The notes: generated by a model not told the origin, from the letters alone. 64,000 nt of DNA from Athalassotoga sp049965695 (GCF_049965695.1 NZ_JBMFWB010000002.1:1-64000); one strand, 5' to 3'. Positions 35,641-44,720 are shown, counted from the stretch's first letter. Numbers and translations: made by a program.

Positions 35641-36858
35641 CTACTCTCCGTTATGCTCGTCTGAGTTTTTGAAAAAATACCAATAGAGGATGGCGTTAAC
35701 GAATTGAAAGCCAGCCGCAAACAAAATGGGCATTTCGATCAGCGATACATCTATTAAATAACCTCCAGCGACAGGACCAATCGATGATGTGATTTGCTGC
35801 GGAAGATTACTCAACGACGCAACGGTTGATCTTTCTTCGCTTTTAGCCTGCCCCATGACGAATGACTGCCTCAGCGGATTGCCAACGGCGATTACCAACA
35901 TTCTGATGGTAAAAAAAACACCGGCAAGAAAAAAGGTGGGCATAAATGCCATTAAAATTAAACTTGCTACTCCGAATATCCTTGTTGCCACTATGGTTTT
36001 AATCGAACCGAATATTTTAGCCAAGGGCGCTGCCATTAAAAATGGTATTATGGCCATAAGATTTACGATTGTGTAAAGGATTCCTATTGCATCCGTTCCG
36101 GCGCCGTATTTCACAAAAAACCAATAAACAAGTATTGGCCCCAAGAAACCTATACCCAGACCATTTACGGCATTTGTGATCGAAAGTTTTCCAAGTAATT
36201 TCCATGAAAGTTGAAAGGCCTTTTGTCTCTTTGGCCTATCCTTTTTCTCTTTAATGGGTAAAGTGACAAATATCATAACAAAATAAATCAAAGATGCGAG
36301 AGCCATCAAAAAGAGATAACCGCCGCGCCATCCCATTCCGAAAAGATCGGGATCATGAGAAGGAATCAATGCCAAAATCGATCCGACGGCACTCCCGACA
36401 GTACCAAAAATAGAAAGGTAACTGAAAGCCTGATTTCTAAATGCTGGCTTAACACTGTCTGTTATCAAAGCCTGTTCTGCAGGATAAAAGGGACCAAATG
36501 CCCCGCCACTACCAGCCCCACCTCCGCGACCTATCGTACCGGCGGCTATTAAAACCATCAGAGCATAGTAATTCGTGGTGAAAAGAAAGCCAAAAGCACT
36601 TACAGCGCTTATGGCCGTCATAACTATGATGACAAGTTTTCTCCCATATCTATCGGCAAAAAATCCAACCAAAATGGCAAATATCAAAGAGACAACGATG
36701 GTAACGGTGAAAATAAATCCTATCTGTATGCCGGAAAATCCTATCCTTGAAAGATAAATTGTTACAATTACTATCAAAAATCCCTGTGCCATGCTTCTCA
36801 AAAATCGTCCAGCCATTAAAAGGTAAAGATTGCGATTAAGCCATGCTAATTTTTTCAA
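35641..36858 (-). CDS. Major facilitator superfamily transporter
   Basis: 405 residues with about 12 membrane helices. The MFS loop 2-3 motif is visible as GFFADRYGRKLVIIV (usual GxxxDRxGRR). A charged central loop (LPIKEKKDRPKRQKA) splits the two halves. It starts TTG at 36858, overlapping the padR stop (ATTGA), so the two genes are translationally coupled. The pairing with a PadR repressor is typical of drug or toxic-compound efflux pumps; the substrate is not known. Confidence 0.85.
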   Translation of the reverse strand: MKKLAWLNRNLYLLMAGRFLRSMAQGFLIVIVTIYLSRIGFSGIQIGFIFTVTIVVSLIFAILVGFFADRYGRKLVIIVMTAISAVSAFGFLFTTNYYALMVLIAAGTIGRGGGAGSGGAFGPFYPAEQALITDSVKPAFRNQAFSYLSIFGTVGSAVGSILALIPSHDPDLFGMGWRGGYLFLMALASLIYFVMIFVTLPIKEKKDRPKRQKAFQLSWKLLGKLSITNAVNGLGIGFLGPILVYWFFVKYGAGTDAIGILYTIVNLMAIIPFLMAAPLAKIFGSIKTIVATRIFGVASLILMAFMPTFFLAGVFFTIRMLVIAVGNPLRQSFVMGQAKSEERSTVASLSNLPQQITSSIGPVAGGYLIDVSLIEMPILFAAGFQFVNAILYWYFFKNSDEHNGE

Positions 36859-37244
36859 TTGTTTTTTTCACCTGCCGGCTTTAGTTGTTCAAAAACGTTG
36901 ATGAATTTCTCATATATCTGTATATTGTCTTTTATTTCCAGAGAAAGCGAATTTAGCAATTCAATGCCATCAGGAGTTATTTCATAGACATGTCTTGCCG
37001 GACCGGAACCTTGCGTATCCCATCTTGATGAAATATACCCTTTTTCTTCCAGATTTTTAAGCATCTTGTATATTGCCGTTTGATCCGGTAAGTACGATTC
37101 AAAACCAAATTCTTTTAGTTTGTCCATAAGTTCATAACCGTAAGAAGGTGCTTTGTAAAGCGCTAAAAGCAAAAATGGCCCTATAAACCTAACTCGCATT
37201 CCGCTTCTCGCATGTTTGTTGAATCCGTGACCATAACCATGCAT
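36855..37244 (-). CDS. PadR-family transcriptional repressor
   Basis: 129 residues. Winged helix from about 20 to 95: FLLLALYKAPSYGYELMDKL, then QTAIYKMLKNLEEKGYI and RHVYEITPDGIELL. A short C-terminal dimerisation helix follows. The N-terminus is His/Gly-rich (MHGYGHGFNKH), found in some metal- or redox-linked PadR proteins, but that meaning is uncertain. GGAGGTTGATTAA precedes the ATG. It probably controls the MFS gene and itself. Confidence 0.88.
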   Translation of the reverse strand: MHGYGHGFNKHARSGMRVRFIGPFLLLALYKAPSYGYELMDKLKEFGFESYLPDQTAIYKMLKNLEEKGYISSRWDTQGSGPARHVYEITPDGIELLNSLSLEIKDNIQIYEKFINVFEQLKPAGEKNN

Positions 37245-37273
37245 TTAATCAACCTCCAATCAATGTTATTAGT

Positions 37274-37304
37274 AGTATATCATATATATGAATTATATAT
37301 CCAA
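37274..37304 (-). promoter_or_regulatory. Promoter and operator-like palindrome of padR-MFS
   Basis: On the minus strand, TTGGAT (37304-37299) and TATACT (37279-37274) are 19 bp apart, and the spacer is filled by an ATATAT-AATTC-ATATAT near-palindrome. A repressor sitting there would block the promoter, which suits PadR self-control. The spacing is longer than ideal, as seen in some regulated promoters. Confidence 0.45.
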
Positions 37305-37350
37305 TATGTACCCTTTTAAAAGTTCTAAAGAAAACATTTAAAAATATCGC

Positions 37351-37379
37351 TTGCTTTTCATCCGAAATGGTGGTAAAAT
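37351..37379 (+). promoter_or_regulatory. Promoter of the suf operon
   Basis: TTGCTT (37351-37356), 17 bp, TAAAAT (37374-37379), 45 bp before the sufC ATG. The 16 bases 37369-37384 around the -10 box are repeated exactly at 42467-42482, before the amidohydrolase-like gene. Confidence 0.65.
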
Positions 37380-37424
37380 TAAATTAGACTTAAATAGTAT
37401 AGATTTATAAGGAGGCCATAAAAT

Positions 37425-38162
37425 ATGGAATTACTTAAAATTGTCGATCTTCATGTGTTGATAGGTGAAAAAGAAATTATAAAAGGAGTAAATGTAACGA
37501 TCAATTCGAATGAAATTCATGCGATAATGGGGCCGAATGGAGCAGGCAAAACAACTCTCATAAACGTTATAATGGGTAATCCTAAATATAAAATATCATC
37601 TGGAGATATCCTTTTCAAAGGTAAAAGTATCCTTAACCTGAATGTGGATGAAAGGGCAAAACTCGGCATATTTCAGTCTTTTCAATATCCGGAAGAAATA
37701 TCCGGTGTTACCTTTATGAATTTTCTTAAACTTGCTTATGAAAAGGTGCATCCGGAAAATCAGATGAAGGTACTTGAATTTGGCGACATGTTGCTCAAAA
37801 CTGCCGACTCACTTAAGATCGATCGTGATTTTCTTAAGAGATACGTTAACCTTGGTTTTTCAGGCGGAGAAAGAAAAAAATCCGAAATACTTCAACTTAA
37901 CGTTTTGAATCCTAAAATTGCTTTGCTCGATGAAACCGATTCAGGGCTTGATATAGATGCCCTCAGGGTGGTATCAAATGGCATAAACCATGCGTTTGAA
38001 AGGGGCATGTCAGTCTTACTCGTGACACATTATAAAAGGATATTGGATTATGTAAGGCCAAATTTCGTGCATGTATTTGTAGATGGTCGGATAGTCAAAA
38101 CCGGTGGAATGGAAGTTGCCGAAGAACTTGAAAGAAATGGGTACGAGGAAGTGAGATCATGA
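37425..38162 (+). CDS. sufC: Fe-S cluster assembly ATPase SufC
   Basis: 245-residue ABC-type ATPase that drives the SufBCD scaffold. Walker A GPNGAGKTT, signature LGFSGGERKKSEILQ (the SufC form), Walker B IALLDETDSGLD, and H-loop VTHYKRIL. AAGGAGG precedes the ATG. First gene of sufCBDSU. Confidence 0.96.
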   Translation: MELLKIVDLHVLIGEKEIIKGVNVTINSNEIHAIMGPNGAGKTTLINVIMGNPKYKISSGDILFKGKSILNLNVDERAKLGIFQSFQYPEEISGVTFMNFLKLAYEKVHPENQMKVLEFGDMLLKTADSLKIDRDFLKRYVNLGFSGGERKKSEILQLNVLNPKIALLDETDSGLDIDALRVVSNGINHAFERGMSVLLVTHYKRILDYVRPNFVHVFVDGRIVKTGGMEVAEELERNGYEEVRS

Positions 38163-39514
38163 CAAAAAATTTCAACGTTATTTTGAAAACAGAACCCGGC
38201 TTAAGCAGAAAAATCATAGAAGAGATTTCTCAGGCAAAAGATGAACCTTCATGGATGAAGGAGTTAAGAATAAAATCTCTTGAATACTTTATGAACAGAC
38301 CAAATCCGACATTTGGCGTCGATATATCTCCGCTCGATCTCAATTCAATAGTAAACTACGTAAGACCCGGAGCGCAAAATGAAAGATCGTGGGAAGATGT
38401 TCCCGAAGACATAAGAGAAAATTTTGAAAAACTTGGAATACCCGAGGCAGAACGAAAAGCACTTTCAGGTGTTGGAGCCCAGTATGATTCAGAAGTCGTT
38501 TATCACAACATGAAAGAATCTCTTTCGAAATTGGGAGTTATTTTTTTGGAAATGGGAATGGCTGTTAAAACATATCCCGATCTTGTCAAGAAATATTTCA
38601 TGAAACTTATTCCTCCCAACGATCATAAGTTCGCTGCCCTTCACGGTGCAGTATGGAGCGGAGGCACCTTCATATACGTACCGCCCAACGTAAAAGTTCC
38701 GATGCCCATACAATCTTATTACCTTATGGGCTCTCCAGGTATGGGTCAATTCGAACATACTTTAATAGTCGTCGATAAGGGCGCAACACTTGAATTCATA
38801 GAGGGATGTTCCGGACAGAATTATTCTGTCAGCAACATGCATGCCGGTGCGGTTGAGATATACGTCGGAGAAGGATCTACCGTTAAATTTTCGACGATAG
38901 AGAACTGGGCAAAAAACACTTACAACCTTAACACAAAACGGGCGTCGGTCGATAAAGATGGAACAATAATATGGATATCCGGAACGATGGGTTCGGCAAA
39001 AACGATGTTATATCCATCGAGCATTTTAAAAGGCAAAGGTGCGAGAACTGAATATACAACTATAACTTACGCAGGTCCTGGCCAGCATCTCGATACCGGC
39101 ACAAAGGTCTTTCACTTTGCACCTTACACGTCATCAAAAGTAGATTCAAGAAGTATAAGTTTTGGTGGTGGATATGCGTTTTACAGAGGACTCGTGAGAG
39201 TCTCGGAATCGGCTGTTCATTCAAAATCGTCCGTTGATTGTTCTGCTTTAATGGTAGATGATATATCCAAATCAGATACACTCCCTATAATAGAAGTTAT
39301 GAACAACGAATCCGAAATCGGACATGAGGCCTACGTCGGAAAGATAAACGAAGATCAGATATATTATCTAATGAGCAGAGGACTCAGCGAAGAAGATGCA
39401 CGTGCTTTGATAGTAAGAGGATTTCTCGAACCATTTATAAAGCAATTGCCATTTGAATATGCCGTCGAATTCAACAGACTCATAGATATGCATTTCAATT
39501 CAAAGATAGGGTGA
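38159..39514 (+). CDS. sufB: Fe-S cluster assembly scaffold SufB
   Basis: 451 residues, right-handed beta-helix scaffold on which clusters are built. Hallmarks: GAVWSGGTFIYVPPNVKVP, EFIEGCS, NMHAGAVEIYV, and the C-terminal NNESEIGHEAYVGKI with YYLMSRGLSEEDARALIVRGF. It overlaps sufC by 4 bp. Confidence 0.96.
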   Translation: MTKNFNVILKTEPGLSRKIIEEISQAKDEPSWMKELRIKSLEYFMNRPNPTFGVDISPLDLNSIVNYVRPGAQNERSWEDVPEDIRENFEKLGIPEAERKALSGVGAQYDSEVVYHNMKESLSKLGVIFLEMGMAVKTYPDLVKKYFMKLIPPNDHKFAALHGAVWSGGTFIYVPPNVKVPMPIQSYYLMGSPGMGQFEHTLIVVDKGATLEFIEGCSGQNYSVSNMHAGAVEIYVGEGSTVKFSTIENWAKNTYNLNTKRASVDKDGTIIWISGTMGSAKTMLYPSSILKGKGARTEYTTITYAGPGQHLDTGTKVFHFAPYTSSKVDSRSISFGGGYAFYRGLVRVSESAVHSKSSVDCSALMVDDISKSDTLPIIEVMNNESEIGHEAYVGKINEDQIYYLMSRGLSEEDARALIVRGFLEPFIKQLPFEYAVEFNRLIDMHFNSKIG

Positions 39515-39519
39515 TGGAT

Positions 39520-40662
39520 ATGTTTGCAAGAGTTGAACCTAAAAGAGAAAATTTTAAAATATCTGATGATTATAAACTTGAAGACATAATCGAAAATGAT
39601 GAATCGTTAAAGAAACTTTTCTTTGATTATTCACAATATGACTTTCCGAAATGGAAAAGACTTGAATTTTCCGATTTCAAAAAAATGCCTGTTAAAAAAT
39701 ACGTTGGAAACTTCGTAAAAGAAGGAAATGTTTCTTTGTCACGGGATGCCTTAAATGTACGAAAATACAAAGAATTTTTACTTGAAAAGTTCAATGGCGT
39801 TGATCCTAAATTCACGCTCATGGCTTTGACCTTTTTTAATTCGGGAATTTTTGGAGAGATTGACGGGAATTCAAAAATAACGCTTCAATACGATATGGGC
39901 AAAAATCAAAGTGTTATAGAAAATTCCGGCCTTATATTGCAACCGGATGCTTCCGTCGTACTCATAAGAGAATATAGATCTACCGGTAAATTCCTAAATT
40001 CAGCCTCTAAATTGTCTTTGAAAAGGGATTCAAAATTGAAAATATTCAACATCTTTTTTAATTCAAGGACAGATCTTGTGATTTCGTCAAATCTTTATGA
40101 TCTTGAAGAAAACGCTCAAATTGAAATTTACGACGTTATATTTGGAGGACAAAAAACGGCTATAAATCATGATGCAAATTTAAATGGAAAAAATTCCAAA
40201 GCAACGTTCAAATCAGTTTATTTCGGGCGTGGAAAAGAAAGGCTTGATTTAAAATACGCAATCAATCATTTTGGCGAAAAAACCTACGGAAGGATCGAAT
40301 CGAATGGCGTACTTAACGATGAATCTTATTCCGTGGTGAGGGGAAATATAGACATCAAAAAGACAGCCTACAATGCTGATTCCGAAGAAAAAAGTACGGT
40401 CACAAATTTATCTCCCAGGGCACGCGCTGATTCCATACCGTCTCTTTTTGTCGATAACAGTAATGTGGTTGCAAAGCATGGTGCATCTGTTGGAAATATA
40501 GACGAAAATAAGTTATACTACTTAATGTCAAGAGGTCTCGATGAAAGATCGGCAATCAAATTGATAATATCCGGCATCTTTGAGCCTTTTATCGATGAAA
40601 TTCCCCCTGACAATTCGGAATTGAAGGGTGAGATTGAGGATGCGATATCGATTAGGATCTGA
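39520..40662 (+). CDS. sufD: Fe-S cluster assembly protein SufD
   Basis: 380 residues, the less conserved partner of SufB. The C-terminal block KHGASVGNIDENKLYYLMSR, followed by GLDERSAIKLIISGIFEPF, gives it away; the beta-helix middle is strongly diverged. The start at 39520 is six bases after AGGGTG; in-frame starts at 39511 and 39514 would place that site inside or at the gene. Confidence 0.88.
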   Translation: MFARVEPKRENFKISDDYKLEDIIENDESLKKLFFDYSQYDFPKWKRLEFSDFKKMPVKKYVGNFVKEGNVSLSRDALNVRKYKEFLLEKFNGVDPKFTLMALTFFNSGIFGEIDGNSKITLQYDMGKNQSVIENSGLILQPDASVVLIREYRSTGKFLNSASKLSLKRDSKLKIFNIFFNSRTDLVISSNLYDLEENAQIEIYDVIFGGQKTAINHDANLNGKNSKATFKSVYFGRGKERLDLKYAINHFGEKTYGRIESNGVLNDESYSVVRGNIDIKKTAYNADSEEKSTVTNLSPRARADSIPSLFVDNSNVVAKHGASVGNIDENKLYYLMSRGLDERSAIKLIISGIFEPFIDEIPPDNSELKGEIEDAISIRI

Positions 40663-40663
40663 T

Positions 40664-41872
40664 TTGAAAAAGGATTTCCCAATTCTTTCGACTGTTTTAC
40701 CAAATGGCAAAAAGATAATTTATCTCGATAACGCCGCGACAACTCAAAAACCGTTATCTGTCATAGAAAGAATATCGAATTTCTACAAATTCCAAAATGC
40801 AAATGTCGCAAGAAGTGCTCATTATTTAGGAGAACAAACCACCATTGCGTACAACGGAGCAAGAAAAACCGTTGCAGATTTTATAAATGCAAGCGAGGAT
40901 GAAATAATTTTCACTTCCGGAACGACTGAATCTATAAATATGATCGCTTATGGATGGGGAGATGCCAACATATCAGAAGGTGATGAAATAGTTGTCATGA
41001 CAAGCGAACATCACAGCGATTTTGTGCCGTGGCAACAGTTGGCTATAAGAAAGAAAGGGAAATTCAAAGTTGCGCCGCTCAATTCAGATGGAACAATTAA
41101 CATGAGTGAATTTAAAAAATCGGTTACTCCAAAAACAAAGATAGTTGCCTGCGCGAGAATGACGAATTCGTTCGGGGTTATAAATCCAGTTGAGGAAATT
41201 GGGAAAATAGCGCATGACAACGGTGCTATCTTTGTGGTAGATGGGGCTCAATCTGTTCCATCCATGCCAACCGATGTGAAAGAGATGGATGCCGATTTTC
41301 TTTCTTTTTCCGGACACAAAATGTTGGCTCCGATGGGCATAGGAGTGCTTTACGTGAAAAGCACCATCATAAAAGCGCTTGAACCATTTCTTACAGGTGG
41401 CGGCATGATAGACGAAGTTAAAACTGAATCCACCACATTTGCCTGTGCGCCGGATAGATATGAGGCCGGCACTCCAAACGTCGAAGGTGCTATTGGTCTT
41501 GCAAGTGCAATAGAATATCTCGAAGAAATAGGAATGGAAAATGTGCTCAAACACGAAAGAGAGATCTTAGAATACGCTTATTCAAAATTGGCAGGCGTTG
41601 ATCGTGTCATACTCTACGGGCCAAAAGATTTTGAAAAAAGGGGAGGAATACTTTCTTTTAACATAAAAGGCATTCATCCTCATGATGTCGCCGCCGTTTT
41701 GGATTCAAATGGCGTTGCCATCAGAAGCGGTCATCATTGCGCTCAACCGATTCTGAGGTCTTTGAATATAGATTTCATGGCAACAGCACGCGCAAGTTTT
41801 TACATATACAACGATAAATCTGATATCGATGTGCTTGCGGATGCGATAGAAGACGCAAAGAGGCGATTTTGA
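40664..41872 (+). CDS. sufS: Cysteine desulfurase SufS
   Basis: PLP enzyme that supplies sulfur from cysteine. 402 residues from TTG at 40664, which has AGGA six bases upstream and gives the usual N-terminus (KKDFPIL). YLDNAATTQKP, the PLP contacts TSEHHSDFVPW and VDGAQSVPS, the PLP lysine K219 in SFSGHKM, and the active Cys359 in RSGHHCAQPI (group II form). The in-frame GTG at 40628 would overlap sufD by 35 bp and adds nothing family-like. Confidence 0.95.
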   Translation: MKKDFPILSTVLPNGKKIIYLDNAATTQKPLSVIERISNFYKFQNANVARSAHYLGEQTTIAYNGARKTVADFINASEDEIIFTSGTTESINMIAYGWGDANISEGDEIVVMTSEHHSDFVPWQQLAIRKKGKFKVAPLNSDGTINMSEFKKSVTPKTKIVACARMTNSFGVINPVEEIGKIAHDNGAIFVVDGAQSVPSMPTDVKEMDADFLSFSGHKMLAPMGIGVLYVKSTIIKALEPFLTGGGMIDEVKTESTTFACAPDRYEAGTPNVEGAIGLASAIEYLEEIGMENVLKHEREILEYAYSKLAGVDRVILYGPKDFEKRGGILSFNIKGIHPHDVAAVLDSNGVAIRSGHHCAQPILRSLNIDFMATARASFYIYNDKSDIDVLADAIEDAKRRF

Positions 41873-42288
41873 TGGATGATCTTTCAGATCTTTACGCCGA
41901 AGTGATAATGGATCATCAGCGACATCCAAGAAACTTTGGTAAACTCGAAAGTTTTGACAGGGAAGTTCAGATGACCAATTCCTCATGTGGAGATCAGATT
42001 TCACTTCAGGTTAAATTTGAAAATGAAAAGATAAAGGATTTAAAGTTCACTGGGATGGGATGTGCGATAAGCATGGCCTCGGCATCCGTCATGACGGAAG
42101 TCATGAAAGGTTTAAGCATTGAAGAGGCAAAACGTTTTTCCGATGAATTTCTCGAAATGGTCAAAGCGGGAAAAACACCTTCGGATGATTTGAAAGATGC
42201 AAAAGTTTTTGAAGGTGTTCATAAATATCCCATGCGCGTCAAGTGTGCAACGCTGGCCTGGCACGCGCTTCAAAAGGCCATGGAGTAA
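41872..42288 (+). CDS. sufU: SufU sulfur-transfer protein
   Basis: 138 residues of the IscU fold. Zn/sulfur site: C39 and D41 in SSCGDQI, C64 in GMGCAISMAS, C125 in RVKCATLAW. SufU in Gram-positives is a zinc-bound acceptor for SufS rather than a scaffold, and the sufCBDSU order with SufB present supports that. The ATG overlaps the sufS stop by one base. Last gene of the operon. Confidence 0.95.
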   Translation: MDDLSDLYAEVIMDHQRHPRNFGKLESFDREVQMTNSSCGDQISLQVKFENEKIKDLKFTGMGCAISMASASVMTEVMKGLSIEEAKRFSDEFLEMVKAGKTPSDDLKDAKVFEGVHKYPMRVKCATLAWHALQKAME

Positions 42289-42298
42289 ATTAGGATGG

Positions 42299-42327
42299 TT
42301 GAAATATTTCGAATGTTGTGATAAAAT
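42299..42327 (+). promoter_or_regulatory. Promoter of tRNA-Leu
   Basis: TTGAAA (42299-42304), 17 bp, TAAAAT (42322-42327) preceded by TG. The tRNA begins 10 bases after the -10 box, so almost no leader is expected. It starts right after the sufU stop. Confidence 0.75.
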
Positions 42328-42337
42328 AAGAAAGTAT

Positions 42338-42427
42338 GCCGAGATGGCGGAACTGGCAGACGCGCTGGACTCAAAATCCAGTGAACCGGAAAGGTTCGTG
42401 TGGGTTCAATTCCCACTCTCGGCACCA
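42338..42427 (+). tRNA. tRNA-Leu (anticodon CAA)
   Basis: 90 bases with encoded CCA. The acceptor stem GCCGAGA pairs with TCTCGGC. The anticodon stem CTGGA/TCCAG encloses the loop CTCAAAA, so the anticodon is CAA and the codon read is UUG. A long variable arm (GTGAACCGGAAAGGTTCGT region), typical of leucine tRNAs, and the T-arm with GGTTCAATTCC follow. UUG is also used as a start codon in many genes here. Confidence 0.97.
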
Positions 42428-42456
42428 AAGGCGGTCTTTAAGACCGCTTTCAATTT
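42428..42456 (+). terminator. Intrinsic terminator after tRNA-Leu
   Basis: Stem AAGGCGGTC / GACCGCTTT (9 pairs, one G-T) with loop TTTAA at 42428-42450, followed by a moderately T-rich tail. Begins directly after the CCA end. Confidence 0.75.
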
Positions 42457-42465
42457 ATACCTTCA

Positions 42466-42482
42466 AGGTGGTAAAATTAAAT
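42466..42482 (+). promoter_or_regulatory. Extended -10 promoter of the amidohydrolase-like gene
   Basis: TGGTAAAATTAAAT with TAAAAT at 42472-42477. The 16 bases 42467-42482 equal those at the suf promoter. The -35 match (TTCAAT, 42449-42454) is weak and lies in the tRNA terminator tail. Confidence 0.45.
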
Positions 42483-42518
42483 ATCGAATATCTTGCAAGA
42501 TGAGGGGGTCAAATTTCG

Positions 42519-43805
42519 ATGCTTGTAACTAATGTCAAAGTTGTAACAAATGATGTTGAATCCGGAATGATAGAAAATGGCGCAATAGAAATAAAGGATG
42601 ATGAAATAATAGATGTTGGTGAAAGAGAAGAGATCGAAAAAAAATACGGGAAGACAGAAAAAGAAATTTTAGACGGAAGAAGAGGAATCGTCTTACCCGG
42701 TTTTGTAGATACATACGTTAATTTTGAATCCTTCATCTTTCCGGACTTTGGAATAGAAGAAAAAACAGGATTTCCGCCGGAAGATCTTAAAAGGAAAATT
42801 TACGATGTACTTCAGTCTTTTTTCGATGATAACGTTTTTTTCACGATTGCAGAAAAGATTGCCATTGAAGGTTTAAGGCATGGCATAACGTGTGTGATCG
42901 GATCGATAGACAGATATCTTCATAAAATAGAAGTCGAAAAAAATCTTCAAATTGTTTCTAAAATGCATCCATTCAAATTTGGGGTTGGAGAAAGTGTTCA
43001 AACTCCGGAAGATCTGCAAAGGCTTATCAAATCCGGTGAAAAACCCAAGTACATTCCTTTGAACTCTATAACCAACTTTGACGAAAATTCCATGATAACG
43101 CTGAAAAATTTTTCCAAAGAGATCGATGCTTTCGTGGCCATATTGCTTTCCGACGAGCAAAAAGAAGAACAGGAAGCCTTTACAAAATACGGCATGTCAA
43201 ATCTTGAAAGGCTTAGACATCTCAATTTGCTTGGTGAAAGGATGATAATAGTCAATGCACGTCATTTCACGGAAACAGATCTTGACGTTATGGCTGCTTC
43301 CGGCACATTAGCCGTTTACTGTACAAGGCAAATGATGACGCATGGAAGCCAATTTCCGAATATAGACGGAATGATGGGCAGAAGCATTAATGTTTCTTTG
43401 GGAACAGGTACGATACCGGACCTTTCAATTTTAATGGAAGCACAGGTAACATTCCTTTTAAGAAAAATGCTCAAAGAAGGAGCCGATTTCGATTCTGTTT
43501 ACCAAACCAAAAAAATGCTGCTTGAAAACAGTTATCGCCTTGGCACAAAACTTTTTGACAGACCAATGGGTAAAATAGCGCCGGGATATGTTGCGGATCT
43601 TGCAATATATGACTGCGAATGCAATCTTGGAGATCAAAAGCGTCCTATTTTGAGAAAACTCATCTTCGATTTTCTAAGAGACGCAAAGATCTACATGACC
43701 ATCGTCAATGGCACTGTTGCTTACGATTCAACTAAAGATTATGAAAATGACCTCGAAGATAGATTAGAAGAAATAAGAAACAAAGTGATATCCAACCTGC
43801 GCTGA
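42519..43805 (+). CDS. Amidohydrolase-fold protein lacking the metal ligands (pseudoenzyme)
   Basis: 428 residues with the layout of the SsnA/chlorohydrolase branch of amidohydrolases: an N-terminal beta part (LVTNVKVVTND, with GRRGIVLPGFVDT), the barrel, and a C-terminal GKIAPGYVADLAIYD. At the HxH position the sequence reads VDTYVNFES (no His). The later aaHcvH-like block reads IVNARH, with Asn for the first His, and the GTD motif reads GTGT. All expected metal ligands thus seem to be replaced while the frame is intact, so a binding or structural role is more likely than hydrolysis. A strong ribosome binding site (GAGGGGG) precedes the ATG. Confidence 0.75.
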   Translation: MLVTNVKVVTNDVESGMIENGAIEIKDDEIIDVGEREEIEKKYGKTEKEILDGRRGIVLPGFVDTYVNFESFIFPDFGIEEKTGFPPEDLKRKIYDVLQSFFDDNVFFTIAEKIAIEGLRHGITCVIGSIDRYLHKIEVEKNLQIVSKMHPFKFGVGESVQTPEDLQRLIKSGEKPKYIPLNSITNFDENSMITLKNFSKEIDAFVAILLSDEQKEEQEAFTKYGMSNLERLRHLNLLGERMIIVNARHFTETDLDVMAASGTLAVYCTRQMMTHGSQFPNIDGMMGRSINVSLGTGTIPDLSILMEAQVTFLLRKMLKEGADFDSVYQTKKMLLENSYRLGTKLFDRPMGKIAPGYVADLAIYDCECNLGDQKRPILRKLIFDFLRDAKIYMTIVNGTVAYDSTKDYENDLEDRLEEIRNKVISNLR

Positions 43806-43839
43806 AACCAAGTAAAAGGCATGTGACAGTGGTGATAAA

Positions 43840-44118
43840 ATGGCAGATTATTTTTTTTCTTACAAAAAAGATCAGGAGACAAAGTCACAACATGAAGATA
43901 ACGAAGCGATCGAAGAGTTGTTGCACGAGATCACTCATATGATAGCGATGGAAATATTGAATGAATTAAACGGTGATGTCACCACTCTATCAAGACATAC
44001 GAAGAACGATTTTAAGCACATGCTTGAAGAAGAAATATCGAAGTTCGATTCAATAGAAGAAGTTAAGTATTTGGGTGAATACCTGATAGATCTTTGGAGA
44101 AAAACTCATGAATTTTAA
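43840..44118 (+). CDS. Small acidic protein of unknown function
   Basis: 92 residues, no membrane helix or signal. Charged and helical, with HEITHMIAMEILNELNG in the middle and a LDxWRKTHEF-like end (LIDLWRKTHEF). I do not recognise it. GGTGATAA before the ATG and a complete separate frame support a real gene. It is followed 14 bp later by another unknown gene, and the pair sits between the amidohydrolase-like protein and an aminopeptidase. Confidence 0.65.
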   Translation: MADYFFSYKKDQETKSQHEDNEAIEELLHEITHMIAMEILNELNGDVTTLSRHTKNDFKHMLEEEISKFDSIEEVKYLGEYLIDLWRKTHEF

Positions 44119-44132
44119 ATGGAGGTATTTGA

Positions 44133-44720
44133 ATGAGAAAGTACAACAAGTTTTTGTGGATAATGGTTGGTGTGCTTGTGGTTGTGATGATCGTTCAATT
44201 CGTTCTGACGACTAACAGAAAGCCACCGTACCAGCAACTTTCTTACCAGGCAGAATATGTTTTCAGTTATGCAACGCCCGTTGTGATAAACGACAGCGTG
44301 AAACTTTACTATGCGAATTCTTCCGATCTTCAGAAGGCAATCGATGAATTCAACAAATTGAGTCCACAAGACAAGTTCAAATCTTACCAGCAGATGTTCC
44401 AAAATCTTTCCAATTCGACGAAATTATCTTTTATTCCGATAAGTTATGATTCCACGGCAACGATAATCAACCCCAATACGCTCCAATTCAATGAACATAG
44501 CGTTGTCGACGGAATAGTAACCGCTAAAGGATCAGAGTACGTCGTTTCCATGGGAAAAGTTGGAATGAAACTCGACAGCGGATCAGTTGTGACTTTAAAA
44601 TTTCCCGATGGAAGTAAAATAATTTCTGTCAGTCCAACTCCGACGACTTTCAACAATTCAATGTTAACATGGAATGGTCCTATGGACCTTTCTTTTCCAG
44701 AAGTGGTTTACACAAAGTGA
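44133..44720 (+). CDS. Membrane-anchored protein of unknown function
   Basis: 195 residues. One N-terminal helix (about 7-27, LWIMVGVLVVVMIVQFVLTT) is followed by a soluble, probably outer-facing domain rich in Ser/Asn/Thr, with beta-like strands (GSVVTLKFPDGSKIISVSP). There is no lipobox Cys. AATGGAGG precedes the ATG. Not recognised. Confidence 0.68.
   Translation: MRKYNKFLWIMVGVLVVVMIVQFVLTTNRKPPYQQLSYQAEYVFSYATPVVINDSVKLYYANSSDLQKAIDEFNKLSPQDKFKSYQQMFQNLSNSTKLSFIPISYDSTATIINPNTLQFNEHSVVDGIVTAKGSEYVVSMGKVGMKLDSGSVVTLKFPDGSKIISVSPTPTTFNNSMLTWNGPMDLSFPEVVYTK

Noticed and set aside
41084..41554. 156-codon minus-strand frame inside sufS
   Set aside because: Shadow of the well conserved cysteine desulfurase; no start signals.
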